A stretch of 64,000 bases of DNA, taken from the NCBI RefSeq assembly GCF_018294505.1, contig NC_057801.1:197236716-197300715 (forward strand). Reading direction: 5' to 3'. Each line of letters opens with the position of its first letter. Positions within the stretch are counted from its first letter, which is position 1. Under the pieces are notes generated by a model. That model was not told the DNA's origin. It saw nothing but the letters and a program-made list of their open reading frames with translations, and ran no database searches. Shown here one piece after another: positions 45,320-55,736 of the stretch. Source of the DNA: Triticum aestivum. Taxonomy: Eukaryota > Streptophyta > Magnoliopsida > Poales > Poaceae. The position numbers and the translations under genes were made by a program.

Positions 45320-48300
45320 TGTCAGGACCCCGACTCGATGCCACATAGGTCTAGCATGTAACACCTCATATCACTTTGCGGCCTCACGCACGGTATTCCC
45401 ACGGGTGTCGCCTTACCTTTGCCCGGGACCGTTTGTGCCTTTTGGCACACGTATATGATAGTGTCGCTAGTACCCATATGATAAGGAGCCCGGGCTGACA
45501 TGGCTAGTCGTAAACCCAAAGTGGCACAGACTTACAGGGACAGGCATCCATGACCCAGCAACGAACGTGTCGGTCATCAGCAAGTGGGTCCGGGCTGTAG
45601 CACTGGGCTAGCAGGACTCCGGTAAACCGGGCTGTAGCAGGCTAACAGGACTCCGGTACTCAATGCGTGACATTTCCCCGAAGGGACAGACACAGGAACG
45701 AAGAAGGACACATGCCGGCCAGCCTAAGTGTTCCAGAGCAGTAGCAAGCTACCATGGCTCAGTGGTAACACTAGGAGACATTTCCCGGTAAGAGAGGCTA
45801 CTAAGGATAAACAACTAGATAGTCAGATCCCACACATACCAAGCATTTCAATCATACACACAATATGCTCGATATGTGCAAATACAACAAGGCATCACAA
45901 CATGACTCTACAACACAAGTACTTTATTTAAGGCTCAGAGAGCCATACATAACATACACATAGGTACGGGTCACACGACCCAGCATTCAAGTCATAGAGT
46001 CATACAAACCAGCAGCGGAAGTAACTTGTCTGAGTACAGACAACTAGTAAAATAAAAGAGGCTTGGAAAGCCTAGCTATACTACGTGGTCCTTCACAAGC
46101 TTAGGATCACCACCTGGGCCTTAGCCTACTCATTGATGTCAACGTCTACGAAGAACCCATCAGAAGGGGTTGCAGTGTCTTCTGTAAAAATGTAAATTAT
46201 AGCAACATGAGTACAAAGGTACTCAGCAAGACTTACATCAGATCCTACATACATGCACATTATCAAGAAGGGTTGGTGGAGTTATTGCAGCAAGCCAGCT
46301 TTGACTCTTGGCTAGACTATCCTACGAGACTCCAACTTGAAATGGTTTTGCGTACACGAGTCCACTACTCACCACTTCAATACACTATCGAGGATCCACC
46401 TCCGTCTTCCTACGGAAGAGCCATCCTCGGCACTCACACTTATCTTGAGGCTTTTAGTAGTTTCCATTTACTTGTCTATGAACTGTATAGGCAACCAAGT
46501 AGTCCTTTACCGCGGACGCGGCTATTCGAATAGATCATGATAACCCTGCAGGGGTGTACTTCTTCATACACGCTCTCACCACTTACCGTCGTTTACACGA
46601 CATGTACTCGGCAACCTTCAAGCGGAAGCCCAACGTGGGTGTCGGCCACGACCTACCTAATCACCTAAGTCTCTAGTCCAGGTTTATCGCCTATTCGGGT
46701 TCCATCTATGAGGAGATCCGGCCGAGGTTTCGCTCACAGCCCCAAACGATGTGAACAGGGTTCCCGAGATACCTAACGGGTATTCGGTACACCGTGCCAC
46801 GTACCTACCGCATCACAGCCCACCCCTACGGTCAGCGCTGTCCACGGCCTCCGGTAGGTTACAAACACCCGAAACTACTTGCAACTCCTGGACAGAGAAC
46901 TATGGTGAATAAGAAGTCGAGAGGGTCCATTGGTTTCGGGCCCAATGCATGGTAGTAGCTGAATCTTAAATCACACATACAGATCTCAGTGCTTAAGGTC
47001 GGCTTCAATGAAACAACCCACCATGTACTCCTACATGGCCTCTCATCGATACCTTTACCAAATCATGTTCACCACACCACTTTCATTACCGACATAATCA
47101 TTTCACTCTAGTCCATCACCCAGATGAACCAGACCTGACACGACTCTAAGCATAGCAGGCATAGCAAGGTAGGAACAACACATACATATGGCTCAAAAAA
47201 CTCCTACACATGCTAGTGGGTTTCATCTAGTTACTGTGGCAATGACAGGTCATGCAGAGGAAATGGGTTCAACTACCGTAACACACAGCAGTTTGAAACG
47301 CGTTGTCTTAATGCAGTAAAAGAGAGCAGGAGCGAGAACATGGGATTGTATCGATATGATAAAATGGTTGGTTGCTTGCCTGATGGTTTGATGCACTGAT
47401 ACGGTTCTTCGTTAGGGTAATCACGGTACTCCTTGGAGGCAGAACCTGCCGCAAAGAACACCAATACACAACCATCACCAAACAATGTGCAACAATATGA
47501 TGCATGCATGAAACATGGCAATATGAGTGTGATGGGCTAATGCAACTAAGACCAGAAGGGTTTGAACCAATTTGAACCAAAGATTCAAATTTCAAACTCA
47601 AACATGGCCCTTTAAAGTGTTTTTCCTTGTTCTGCATTAAACATCAAGTTAACTTGTTTATTCATGCATGAAAATAGTACAGATGGATAGATTGGATTTT
47701 TCTGATCATTTTTCATATATAATTTGTCTGATTTGGAGTTACAGATTAAAAGTTATGAATTTTTGAAATTTAAACTATATTCTGGAATTTCCTATATTAG
47801 ATTAAATCCAGAAAATCAATTACTGCGTCAGCCTGACGTCAGTGTGACATCAGCAGGTCAACGGGACACGTCCGGTCAAACCTGACAGTGGGTCCCGCGT
47901 GTCAGTGTGATTAATTAAACTAAAATTAATTTAAACTAATCCTAATTAGTTAACAGGGCTGGGCCCCACCTGTCATTGACTCAGGGGAGTCAACCAAGGC
48001 CCACCCGTGGTCAAACCCGGGTCGGCTGCACCGGCGTTTAGCTGCCGGCGAGCCCGACGCGGTGGCGGAAGTGGTTTTGGCCGTTTCGGCCACCAAATGG
48101 GTCGCGGAGACCACCGCAGTGGAGCTGAGGACGAGCCGCAGCTCTTGGTGGAGTCCGTTGGGGTCGGGGTGGCCGGAGTTAGCGCCGGCGACGACTTTGG
48201 CGGCCACCGGAGTTCGGCCGAAGTCGAAGTTGTCGCTAGGGGGGTCGGTGAGGTGCGGGGAGTAGCTAGTTAGGTGCTACGTGACGCGGTGAGCATGATG

Positions 48301-49368
48301 GACACTGTGGAGTGGCCGGAATATGCCGGGAGCACGTCGGCGACGAGCTCCGCGGCGGTGGGTGCGGTTGAGCTCCGGGAGGTCGCTACACAGCTCGGGA
48401 GCAAGAAAAGAAGGGAGGGGAAGATGGCTAAGCTCACGGGGAGTTCGACGAAGCCCTTGGTGCGGCCGGGGACGGACCGGAGCGACGACGGCGTTGAAGG
48501 GGATCTCTGGCGACGGCAGTTCGGGCCAGGTCGTTGCGGTGGACTCGGGCGTTGCGAGCACTCGGGGCTCGGCTTGCTCGATGAGGTGGACAGCGGCGGA
48601 GCTCCTGGACACGACGAGAGGACGCACGAGCGGCGGGGAGCGCGGCTACGACGTAGGCACGGCGGCGGTAGCGTCGGACATGGCTGGGGGCGCGAGGGGG
48701 AGGAGCTGGAGAGGAGAGGGGGTGTCTGGGGGGTTCGGGGAAGAGAGGGGGAGTGATCCACGACGTCACCGTGCGAGGGGAGCGGCGAGGCGGCGAGCAG
48801 GTGCGTGGCGCGCGCTGCGGTCGCCGTCGGGCACCTGCCTGCCTGCCTGGCCGGCAAGCAGCTCGCTGGAGCGGCGCTGGGCTGGGATGGCAGGTGGGCC
48901 GGGTGCTGGGCGCCAGGTAGGGTTTTCTATTTTTTTCTGTTTTCTGTTTTTTTAATACTTCTGCAACTTTGTTGATTTATTAAAAATACTTAGGCACCTC
49001 CTAAAATCACCAAACTACTCCTGGTCCATAGTTGGATTATTTCCAACATGAAACATTTTAGTTTGAGATATTTGGGCATCTGACTATTTTATATAATTTT
49101 AAATGCCCAAATTCAAATATCTATGATTTAATTCAAAGACCCTAGGATGACCTAGGAAAATGTGCATCACTTTTGGCAGGGGTTCTGAACCAGGACAAAA
49201 AAATGATGGGCATTTTAGAAGGGCATTTCAGGTTCATTGAAAAAGGTTTTAGTAAACCCTAGTTGGTTTCAGAGGGGGCTGGGGGTTCTGTCATCCCCAT
49301 TTCAGGTTTCTGATGAAAGAATAAACATGATGCAACACTCTAATGCATGAACTAGCTAGGGTGTGACA
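45320..49368 (-). repeat. Element A, 5' LTR
   Basis: 4049 bp, nearly identical to 22863-26911 and of the same length. Palindrome at 46522-46533. Bases 49369-49373 (ACGTT) are the right copy of the target duplication. Confidence 0.93.
46522..46533. promoter_or_regulatory. CTATTCGAATAG palindrome, copy 6
   Basis: Equivalent to 24065-24076 in the other LTR of element A. Confidence 0.6.
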
Positions 49369-50773
49369 ACGTTGGTGAGGTTGAGGCCTGGGTTGCAGAA
49401 GACCACCTTCACCAACACCTTCTCCAGAACTCTGGCGCAGATCGTGCGCGACTCGTCGGCCAGCTGCTTTGGGATCCTTTCCCGGAGTTGCTGGAGGGCC
49501 GTCGCCACGCCCTTGAAGAACAGAGTGAGCTTGGCGCTGGGCTGGAAGTTCTCGTCGGAGGAGTACCCGAAACCCTCCATTTCCAGTTGTGTCAGCTCCT
49601 CGTCGATGACCGCGGCGATGTTCACGAGGCCCTCCGTCCAGAGCTCCACAGTATCCCTAAAGGTGTTCTGGGTTTCGGCGGCCCTCGTCAGCAGCGCCTC
49701 ATTGGCCTTGATCTCCTCCTTCAAGGCCTCCTCCCGCTTCTTGGCGCCATCCAGCGTCTCAGTCAGTGTGGCCAGCTTCAACTCCAGATCAGCATTGGAG
49801 TCCTTGGCGGCGCTCAGCTCTTTGCCCCTCTCAAGGAGGCGACCCTGCAGCTCGCCGTGGGTGAGGGCGTCCTTCTCGCGCTCGCGCTGGAGCGCGGCAA
49901 GCTCTTCATTCTTCGCCTTGAGATCGCCCTCTAGCTGCGTCACCTTCACCTCCAGCTCCTTCTTGGCGGCCTCGGCAGCTGTAGCAGCATCCTTTGCTTC
50001 CTTGAGGGCCCCACCAAGTGTCTCCTCGTGCGGGGCAAGCTCCTCCTCATAGTTGTCCAGATTGACCTTCCGCTGCGTCAGCTCACCTTCCCGCACGGAC
50101 AGCTCCTCGGCGGCAAGCCATCGTTGCTCTTCGGCTTCTGCCTTCTCGAGGAGGAAGGCCTTCCGCGCCTCGGCAAGCTGCGCCCTCTCCTCTGCAATGG
50201 ACCGGAGGGCCTCTTGGTTGCGGCTCTGGAGCTCCTCCGCATGCTTCTCAATGTCCACTCCCGCCTGCGTGACAAGCGCTTCCCGGGACTCCAGTTTGGC
50301 TTGTCGGGCGCGGTAGAGTGATAGCAGCCTCCGCAGCAGCTGTTCCTCCTCAGGCTCGCTGTTGCTGCTTCTTGGCACGTCGACCATTGTCAACCCAGCG
50401 GAGGCAAGCACTTCTCCATCAAAAACTTCTCCTTCGACCGACGCCCTGGAGCTCGAAGCCCAGGGGAGCTTGATGAATATACCGTCGCGGGCCTTCAAGT
50501 AGGCACCGGGCTGGGGCTCTTCGGAGCCTGGCGCTGAGTCAGCAGCAGAGGGATCGGCGGTCGGCGTAGCGCCTTGCGCTCCTGCGGCCCCAGGGTCGTC
50601 AGTGCGATCGCCGGATCCCTCGCCAGCTCCTGCGCTAGCAGCCTTGGTGGCCTCTTCGCCGGAAGGATCATCAGCGCCGGCCTCCTCCTCGGTAGCGGCG
50701 GCATCATCAGTGTTGCCGCGCGCGTTCTCCTCGACGGTGGCTTCAGTCTCCATTGGCTCCGGGGAAGGTGGAT
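49369..50773 (-). pseudogene. Antisense accessory gene of element B, exon 4 (coiled coil)
   Basis: It opens after tcttcctgtcttcag. It is a long acidic start (EETGA-like, with ATEEEAGADDPSGEEATKAA) followed by about 250 residues of heptad-like helix, for example KKELEVKVTQLEGDLKAKNE and RGKELSAAKDSNADLELKL, so a coiled coil is likely. The frame is intact to 49369, where element A is inserted. The last 36 or so codons are at 22746-22857. Phase with exon 3 fits (G|AT). Confidence 0.7.
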
Positions 50774-50870
50774 CTGAAGACAGGAAGAGGGAGAAAAAGT
50801 CAAGCAAATATGCAAAAAGAAGATCAGAAGAAGAAGAACCCAAGGGAAGTTTTCTGACAAGAAGGATTAC

Positions 50871-51071
50871 CTGTGCTGGGCTCTGTAGTCATGGGCTCCA
50901 CCACCGGGGGATCACTGGTCCCGTCCCTTGCCGAAGAACTACCCCTTGCCGGGGACCTCTCCCTTGCCGGAGAGCGCTCCCTTGCCAGGGAATCCTCCCT
51001 TGGCGGCGTAGCCGAAGCAGAGAGCACCTCAGGGGCGGCTTCTGGTTGCTCCTGGTGAGCCTGTTCTGCTC
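50871..51071 (-). pseudogene. Antisense accessory gene of element B, exon 3 with 18-bp repeats
   Basis: It opens after ttgtgtag and ends ccagcacag|gtaatcc. It contains four 6-residue repeats (SLARER, SPARER, SPARGS, SSARDG), encoded by 18-bp units each with the word ggcaaggg. 201 bp. Phase links it to exons 2 and 4 without stops. Confidence 0.65.
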
Positions 51072-51158
51072 CTACACAAGCAAACCAACAATCAAGATAT
51101 CAGCAAGGAAAGAATACCCATGCGCGCCTGACAGTGGGAAGTAAAATTATATACTTAC

Positions 51159-51307
51159 GCTGGGGGCTGCGCTGAGGGCTGCTTCGGGGAGTAGTTGCCG
51201 GGTCCGACAAGGTGGTCTCGGACGCGCCCTCTGTTATCACAGCAGGATTGTCCTCGATGAAAACCACGGGGACCTTGGCCCTCTTCGCCGCTCTCTGGGC
51301 CAGAGTC
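51159..51307 (-). pseudogene. Antisense accessory gene of element B, exon 2
   Basis: It opens after gttcctttccag and ends ccccagc|gtaagt. It reads TLAQRAAKRAKVPVVFIED, a basic stretch that could act as a nuclear signal (a guess), then SPQRSPQ. 149 bp, in phase with both neighbours. Confidence 0.65.
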
Positions 51308-51400
51308 CTGGAAAGGAACAAGATTCAGAAGAAAACAGATTAGATACAAGACAAGAAACAACGAGAATTGAAGAAATACAAACGCAATAGAGAAACTTAC

Positions 51401-53009
51401 TCCTCTTCTTCCTCCTCGTCAGAGCTGAGCGCGGAGAGGTCAAAGTCCGGTACTCTTTCAGTGCGACGAGGCGGAGGAGTAGGCTCCCTTGGCCGCTTGG
51501 CGGGAGCTGCGGCAGGATCAGAAGCGGCGGCCCGAGAAGACCCCGCTCCAGTTGCCGACGCGGTGTGAGATCCTCCCGCGGCAACGGTGGTTGTCGCGGT
51601 GGAGCGTGTCCCGCGGCGCGGCGGCTGTTGGCCCGTCTGCCGCCCTGCTATGTCTCCGGTCCTGCGAAGGCGCCTTCTTGGTGGAGCTGGGGGCTGCACT
51701 GGGAGCTCCGCTTGCGGCAAGTTGCTTGAAGACGGCTGGCCGCTTGCGCGCTCGGCGGGCTCGCTCGATTCGGCTTCGGGCCCTCCCTCGCTGATGATCT
51801 CCCCGACAAGCTCGTCTCGGTCGGCAAGGCTTGCCGCCTCGGCTGCCTCTGCCTCCTCCACAGTGAACCCAAACTCGTCCGCGGCGGCGGCCGCCGCCGC
51901 CTCTTCCGCCCTGGTGGCGATGCGCCGCATCTCGTCTTCGGTGGTGTCGCGGGTGAGGCTCCTCTGCTCGTTGGCGCGGACCGCCACCTCCACCAAGTCG
52001 TCGAAGAATTGCTGCACGACGTCGTCGGCGGGCTCCTGCCAAGTTGGAATGATTCCATGCGAGTCGCACTCCGGCATCATTGCACGGATGCGATCGAGCG
52101 AGGAGTTGTTGCACAACGGACGATGCCCTGCGGCAGCCTGAACCACTCGGGATGATTGGGGTCATGCTTGAACAGCTCCTTGAGCGTCCCATCCAACTCC
52201 AAGACTCTGAAATTGAAGTTGAGGCCCGGGCGTAGCCTCATGATGTCTGCCGGACCCCCGAACAGCCAGGTGGGCCTCCCCCTCTCCTGCAGAGGGGCGA
52301 TGCGGCGGCGAAGAAAGTTCGCGCAAACAGCGCCTACAGTGAGCCCGGCAAGCCTGAGTCGCAAGATCCGGGTGGTGGCGATCTTCAGCCTAGCATCATC
52401 CGCCGCGAAGGCGCTCCAATCATTGCCGCACACTACTAGGGTTTGGCGCAGGGCAGTGAACGGCTGTGGGTTCTCCTCGACGATCCAGCACCACCCTGCT
52501 CTCCACTCATCCCATTTGCTACGGAGCTCCCCCTCCAGATACGTCTCCTTCTTGCCGGTTCTCGAGATCCAGGCGATCCCGCCAGCTAAGGGCTCTCCTC
52601 TCTCGACCCGGGGCATGAAGTAGTGACGGAAGAGGGCTACGTTTGGATGGATTCCGACAAAGTTCTCGCAGAGATGTGCGAAAACCGCCATGGTCAGGAC
52701 AGCATTGGGGGTGAAATCAAGGAGATGGAACCCGTAGGTGTTCATGATGTCACAGAAGAAATCGGAGAAGGGCGGGCAGAGCCCGCAGTAGAAGAACAGC
52801 GCGAAGAAGGGGTATCCCTTTGGAGCCCTTTTCGAAGCAGAAGCGGCGGCGAAGAGTACCTGAGTGCGCGGATGCACTCGCGTCTCCGTCGACCAGAAGA
52901 GATAGAACCATTCCCTTAGCTCCTTCGCAGAGAGCTCGGGGGGTTAAAGTGCCCGCTCCTTTCGCAGCGCCTCGGCCGACTTCGCACCCTTCCCGGTCTT
53001 CGGAGCCAT
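51401..53009 (-). pseudogene. Antisense accessory gene of element B, exon 1 (Transposase_28-like)
   Basis: It starts MAPKTGKGAKSAEAL at 53009 and ends at gaagagga|gtaagt. The domain text FYCGLCPPFSDFFCDIMN, LLDFTPNAVLTMAVFAHL, HYFMPRVERGEPLAGGIAW matches the plant 'putative gypsy type transposon' family (Transposase_28), of unestablished function. It continues with CNNSSLDRIRAMMPE, an Ala/Glu-rich helix and an acidic end (LSALSSDEEEEE). This copy is broken: a TAA at 52944-52946 about 20 codons in, with 15 bases missing next to it compared with the inverted copy at 15679, and a frameshift near 52120-52135. Together exons 1-4 would code for about 1150 residues. Confidence 0.75.
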
Positions 53010-53386
53010 GGCGGAGGCGGTGGGGGAGATCGAGGGCGTTGGCGGCGACGGCGGCAATGGGGGGTGGAGCGCTGTTCTCTTTTGGCCTTGGAAGCGGAGG
53101 GGAACGGCGGAGATTTCTGAGATTGGAACCGCAAGTGGCGAAGGTGGGAGAACTGCCCCTGTTTCCCCTGCTTATAAAGAGGAGGAGGCGAACGTTACGC
53201 TTTCTCCGAATAAAGAATCACCCACGATCTCTCCCACGACGCCGCATTTGACGCGTGCCGTTACGGGAGGGCGCGGTGGATACGGAGTCAGATACGGTGT
53301 GGACCCAGGCCGCATGTGCCCGTGCCCTGCTTTGGGCCTGGCCCAACAGCGCTTGGCACCGTGTGTGGCCCAGGCCCGGGGGCTCC
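53010..53386 (-). other. Upstream region of the antisense accessory gene
   Basis: 377 bp between the accessory ATG and the 3' LTR, with no reading frame of note. A ttataa core at 53172-53177 is readable as a TATA-like box on either strand. On the minus strand it is about 160 bases upstream of the ATG. The inverted left copy has ttacaa there. No clear purine tract abuts the LTR (cccgggggctcc). Confidence 0.4.
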
Positions 53387-54289
53387 TGTCGGTGTACTAA
53401 AGTAGGGGTACCTTAGTATCCCGAACTTGTGCACGGGCAGTCGCAGTGTCCCGCGGCAAGGCTTGCCAGGTGCCCGCCAAAGTCCTCTGTGGTTCCATTG
53501 GAGCCATACAAGAACAAAGTGTTTTAACTGAGAAGACAAGGCCCCGGCAAGAAGAGCTTGCCGGGAAGGACAAGGCCCTGGCAAGAGGAGCTTGCCGGGA
53601 AGGCCAACCAAGGCATTTCAAGGAACTTGCAGCGACGCGCCGCGCGTCCCGGCAAGACCCGGCGAGCGACAAGCTTCCGGACACGACAAGACAACGACCG
53701 CGGCAAGGCGCTTACCGCGGCAATCCCACCACTCTGTGCCCACGCTCCAGCGCATCCATCGACGTGTTGCCATAGGATCGTTCCAAGCGCACGTGGCGGG
53801 AGGCTGTGCAGCCAAGCGGTGCGAGGTGGCGAACGGAGATGACGAGATGGCCATCGTGGCAAGCGGTGGCGCCCCTAACGGTAGCTTTTCTGCACTTTTT
53901 GGGCGACACAGACGGGCATTAAATGCTCTTGTCCCCTGCCGTCAGAGTTAGGTAGGGTGCACTGTAGAGCTAGCTGTACCAACCGCAGCTCTTTTTACAC
54001 TTTTACCCCTGCATGCGTTGCCACCTGTCAGTGACCCCTTGAGCCTATAAAAGGTGGCCCATGCGCAACGTAGAGGGGGTTCGACTCATTCGTAACCAGA
54101 ACACTCCCACGCTTTCGAGCAAGAACATAATACAACCACAAAGCAGCAGTAGGAGTATTATCTCTCCGGAGAGCTCCGAAGCTGGGTAAAATCGCTCGCG
54201 TGCTCCGCCTCGATCCACTCTTCGTGCGATCTCCGCTCCCTGCCGGACCGAAAGGGGCCCTGCCCCATAGGTGTTCGTTTCCCACGACA
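53387..54289 (+). repeat. Element B, 3' LTR
   Basis: 903 bp, tgtcggtgtac to cccacgaca. TATA box at 54046-54052, followed about 110 bases later by a stretch with tattatctctccggagagct and gaagctgggtaaa that fits a transcribed leader. Direct abutment of the CAGTC duplication at 54290 defines the end. Confidence 0.93.
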
Positions 54290-54416
54290 CAGTCGTAGTT
54301 TAGCATCTATCTCATTTGATGTTGTTAAATCATATGTGCGTATCTTCCCATCTTGGAAATATTATACTGAAGATGAAGGAAAATGCCAGTTGCAGGTGTT
54401 TGTCCAGGAGTTATGT
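54290..54416 (+). pseudogene. Host gene, exon d, right half
   Basis: After the target duplication (54290-54294) the frame of exon d continues: SFDVVKSYVRIFPSWKYYTE, then CQLQVFVQELC, and a consensus 5' splice site gttatgt|gtaagt. The sequence complexity here is that of a folded protein, unlike the repeats in the left half. Bases 54417-54513 are intron. Confidence 0.6.
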
Positions 54417-54513
54417 GTAAGTAATGTTATTCATGGCAATTACTATGCTTCGTCCAATACATCCTACCTCCATGATGGTTATAATACAGCAAATTTTCCC
54501 ATTTTCTCTATAG

Positions 54514-54726
54514 AGAAGGACCGATTTGGAAGCTCAGGATGAGGTAACCTGTGCTAACACCTTTGTTATCTTCAAGAATGCTTGGTGGCAGTATTGGAAT
54601 TACCTGAAGAAAACGTACTTCATCGCCAAAGAAACTCATCAAATTCCCTTATGTTCTCCTGAGACACAATTACTGGACGATGACAGGGAACGCCTTGTTC
54701 TGTACTGGTCCCGAACCAAGAATGTG
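54514..54726 (+). pseudogene. Host gene, exon e, possible plant transposase-derived domain
   Basis: It opens after tttctctatag in phase 0. FVIFKNAWWQYWNYLKKTYF and then LLDDDRERLVLYWSRTKN resemble the pattern of the Ptta/En/Spm plant transposase family (Transposase_24), in which a Trp-rich helix is followed by an 'edW..LV.yW.s.k' block. The resemblance is by eye and modest. The gene could therefore be a CACTA-derived or domesticated gene. The 5' splice site is gtggtc or gtcagg (54724 or 54727), both in phase. Confidence 0.5.
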
Positions 54727-54852
54727 GTCAGGTCTATGAGCTCATTTTCTATTTTTAAGTATTTTATGCTTGCGTCTTACTGTACTCTGTTCATGTAGAA
54801 CAAGTGCCTAAACCTGAAGAACAACTGTTCTAATTTAAGATTCCATTGCTAT

Positions 54853-55037
54853 CACAGTTCAAAAAAGCGCTAGGAGTTAACTGTGCGTTTTGCCACCGCC
54901 TTGCGCTTTACTGACCAAAGCGCATGCTTATGCGCAGTTATGCACAGATTATGTGTAGTTATGCGCAATGCATTTTGCCAACGCCTAGAGCCTAGGCGCG
55001 CTTAAGCGCTCGCTTAGGCGCGCCTTTTTTAACTATG
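54853..55037. mobile_element. hAT-like MITE
   Basis: 185 bp with terminal inverted repeats: cacagttcaaaaaagcgc at the left, and the reverse complement of the right end reads catagttaaaaaaggcgcgc. Flanks attgctat (54845-54852) and attgcttt (55038-55045) form an 8-bp target duplication with one mismatch, the size expected for hAT elements. The middle is rich in tgcgca-like words and there is no reading frame. It lies in the intron between exons e and f. Confidence 0.7.
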
Positions 55038-55094
55038 ATTGCTTTGCTCTTGTATCACTGTATTTACTCATACAAACTTATTTTTGAATTGAAG

Positions 55095-55124
55095 GATCCA
55101 ATTGAAACTCCAATGGCACAGCAG
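55095..55124 (+). pseudogene. Host gene, exon f (small)
   Basis: A 30-bp exon, exactly ten codons (DPIETPMAQQ), between ttgaattgaag and gcag|gtatgt. Short, so the call rests on both splice sites and phase. Confidence 0.45.
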
Positions 55125-55618
55125 GTATGTTCACGCATGTTTCTTTAACAGGTTTGCTCTTATCAATAGCTCTGTTGATTTCAATTTCAATTGTGTATAG
55201 AGTTGACTTTCATATCATGCACATCACTAGCATCACAACAGAGCCAATAGTGTTGTTGTACATGTAGACCCGTGGTACCCATCTGAATTCTTGTTGTGCC
55301 GTGTAGTTTCCCACGCTTTGTATTCTTTCACTTACGCTTTGTCTTGAACTGATATGATTTGAACCGTGTCTCTATTTTGATTTGGCAAGACAATGCAGTG
55401 ACCATAGGACATAGATATATGTTTGTTTTATGCTTTTATTATGTACTAGTACTTGGCAATCGAATATTTGGTAGTTTAATCCTATCCACCTTACTAATGA
55501 ACTGGTTCACCGAAATGAGTTTCATATACTAGTACATGCTAAACTTGTTATGCAGATAAGGTAAAGGAAGTAATGCAGATAAGGTAAATGAGTTTCACCG
55601 AAGAGTGCCTTATTAAGC
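55125..55618 (+). other. Host gene intron
   Basis: No gene is seen. AT-rich, with a local duplication: gtaaaggaagtaatgcagat occurs at 55561 and again at 55623. Confidence 0.5.
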
Positions 55619-55736
55619 TATGGTAAAGGAAGTAATGCAGATAAGGTTCAGGATAGTGACACATCCTTGTTGGTCTCCAACAAAGCTGATAAAACAGCCA
55701 AGGAAGACTATCTTGAAGACAGCGAGTGTCACACCC
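55619..55736 (+). pseudogene. Host gene, exon g, cut by element 4
   Basis: An open frame reading SNADKVQDSDTSLLVSNKAD, then KTAKEDYLEDSE up to the start of element 4 at 55737. The 3' splice site is uncertain. This is the third host exon with an LTR element in it. Its continuation lies beyond the window. Confidence 0.4.

Larger units (their letters stand above)
22863..49368 (-). mobile_element. Element A: chromodomain Gypsy retrotransposon (Tekay/Del-like)
   Basis: The LTRs on the plus strand start tgtcaggaccccgactcgatg and end agggtgtgaca, each 4049 bp (22863-26911 and 45320-49368). Target duplication ATGTT/ACGTT with one C/T difference. The coding strand is minus: primer site 45304-45315, an extra ORF, gag-protease, RT (split by element C), RNase H, integrase, chromodomain, then a purine tract. 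Over the first 200 or so LTR bases I count two differences. It lies in the last exon of element B's antisense gene. Confidence 0.92.
14085..54289 (+). mobile_element. Element B: Tat-like Gypsy retrotransposon with rearranged 5' end and nested insertions
   Basis: The LTRs begin tgtcggtgtac and the right one ends cccacgaca. The host target duplication CAGTC is perfect (14080-14084 and 54290-54294). The plus-strand TATA box in each LTR and the plus-strand pol fix the orientation. Order: LTR, inverted piece, gag, protease, RT, RNase H, a second RNase H, integrase, then an antisense accessory gene, then LTR. A second RNase H and an antisense extra ORF are traits described for the Tat lineage of plant Gypsy elements. 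Elements A and C are nested in it. Over the first 140 or so LTR bases I count six differences between the two LTRs, more than within A or C. Confidence 0.88.

Noticed and set aside
22863..49368. The paired similar blocks at 22.9-26.9, 29.6-33.8, 37.8-42.0 and 45.3-49.4 kb as a segmental duplication
   Set aside because: They are LTRs. Each pair has its own target duplication, primer site and purine tract, and the frame across each insertion closes.
14085..54289. Element B as a minus-strand element, because a long gene reads left from the right LTR
   Set aside because: The LTR TATA box and the pol genes are on the plus strand. The minus-strand gene is the antisense accessory gene beside the 3' LTR.
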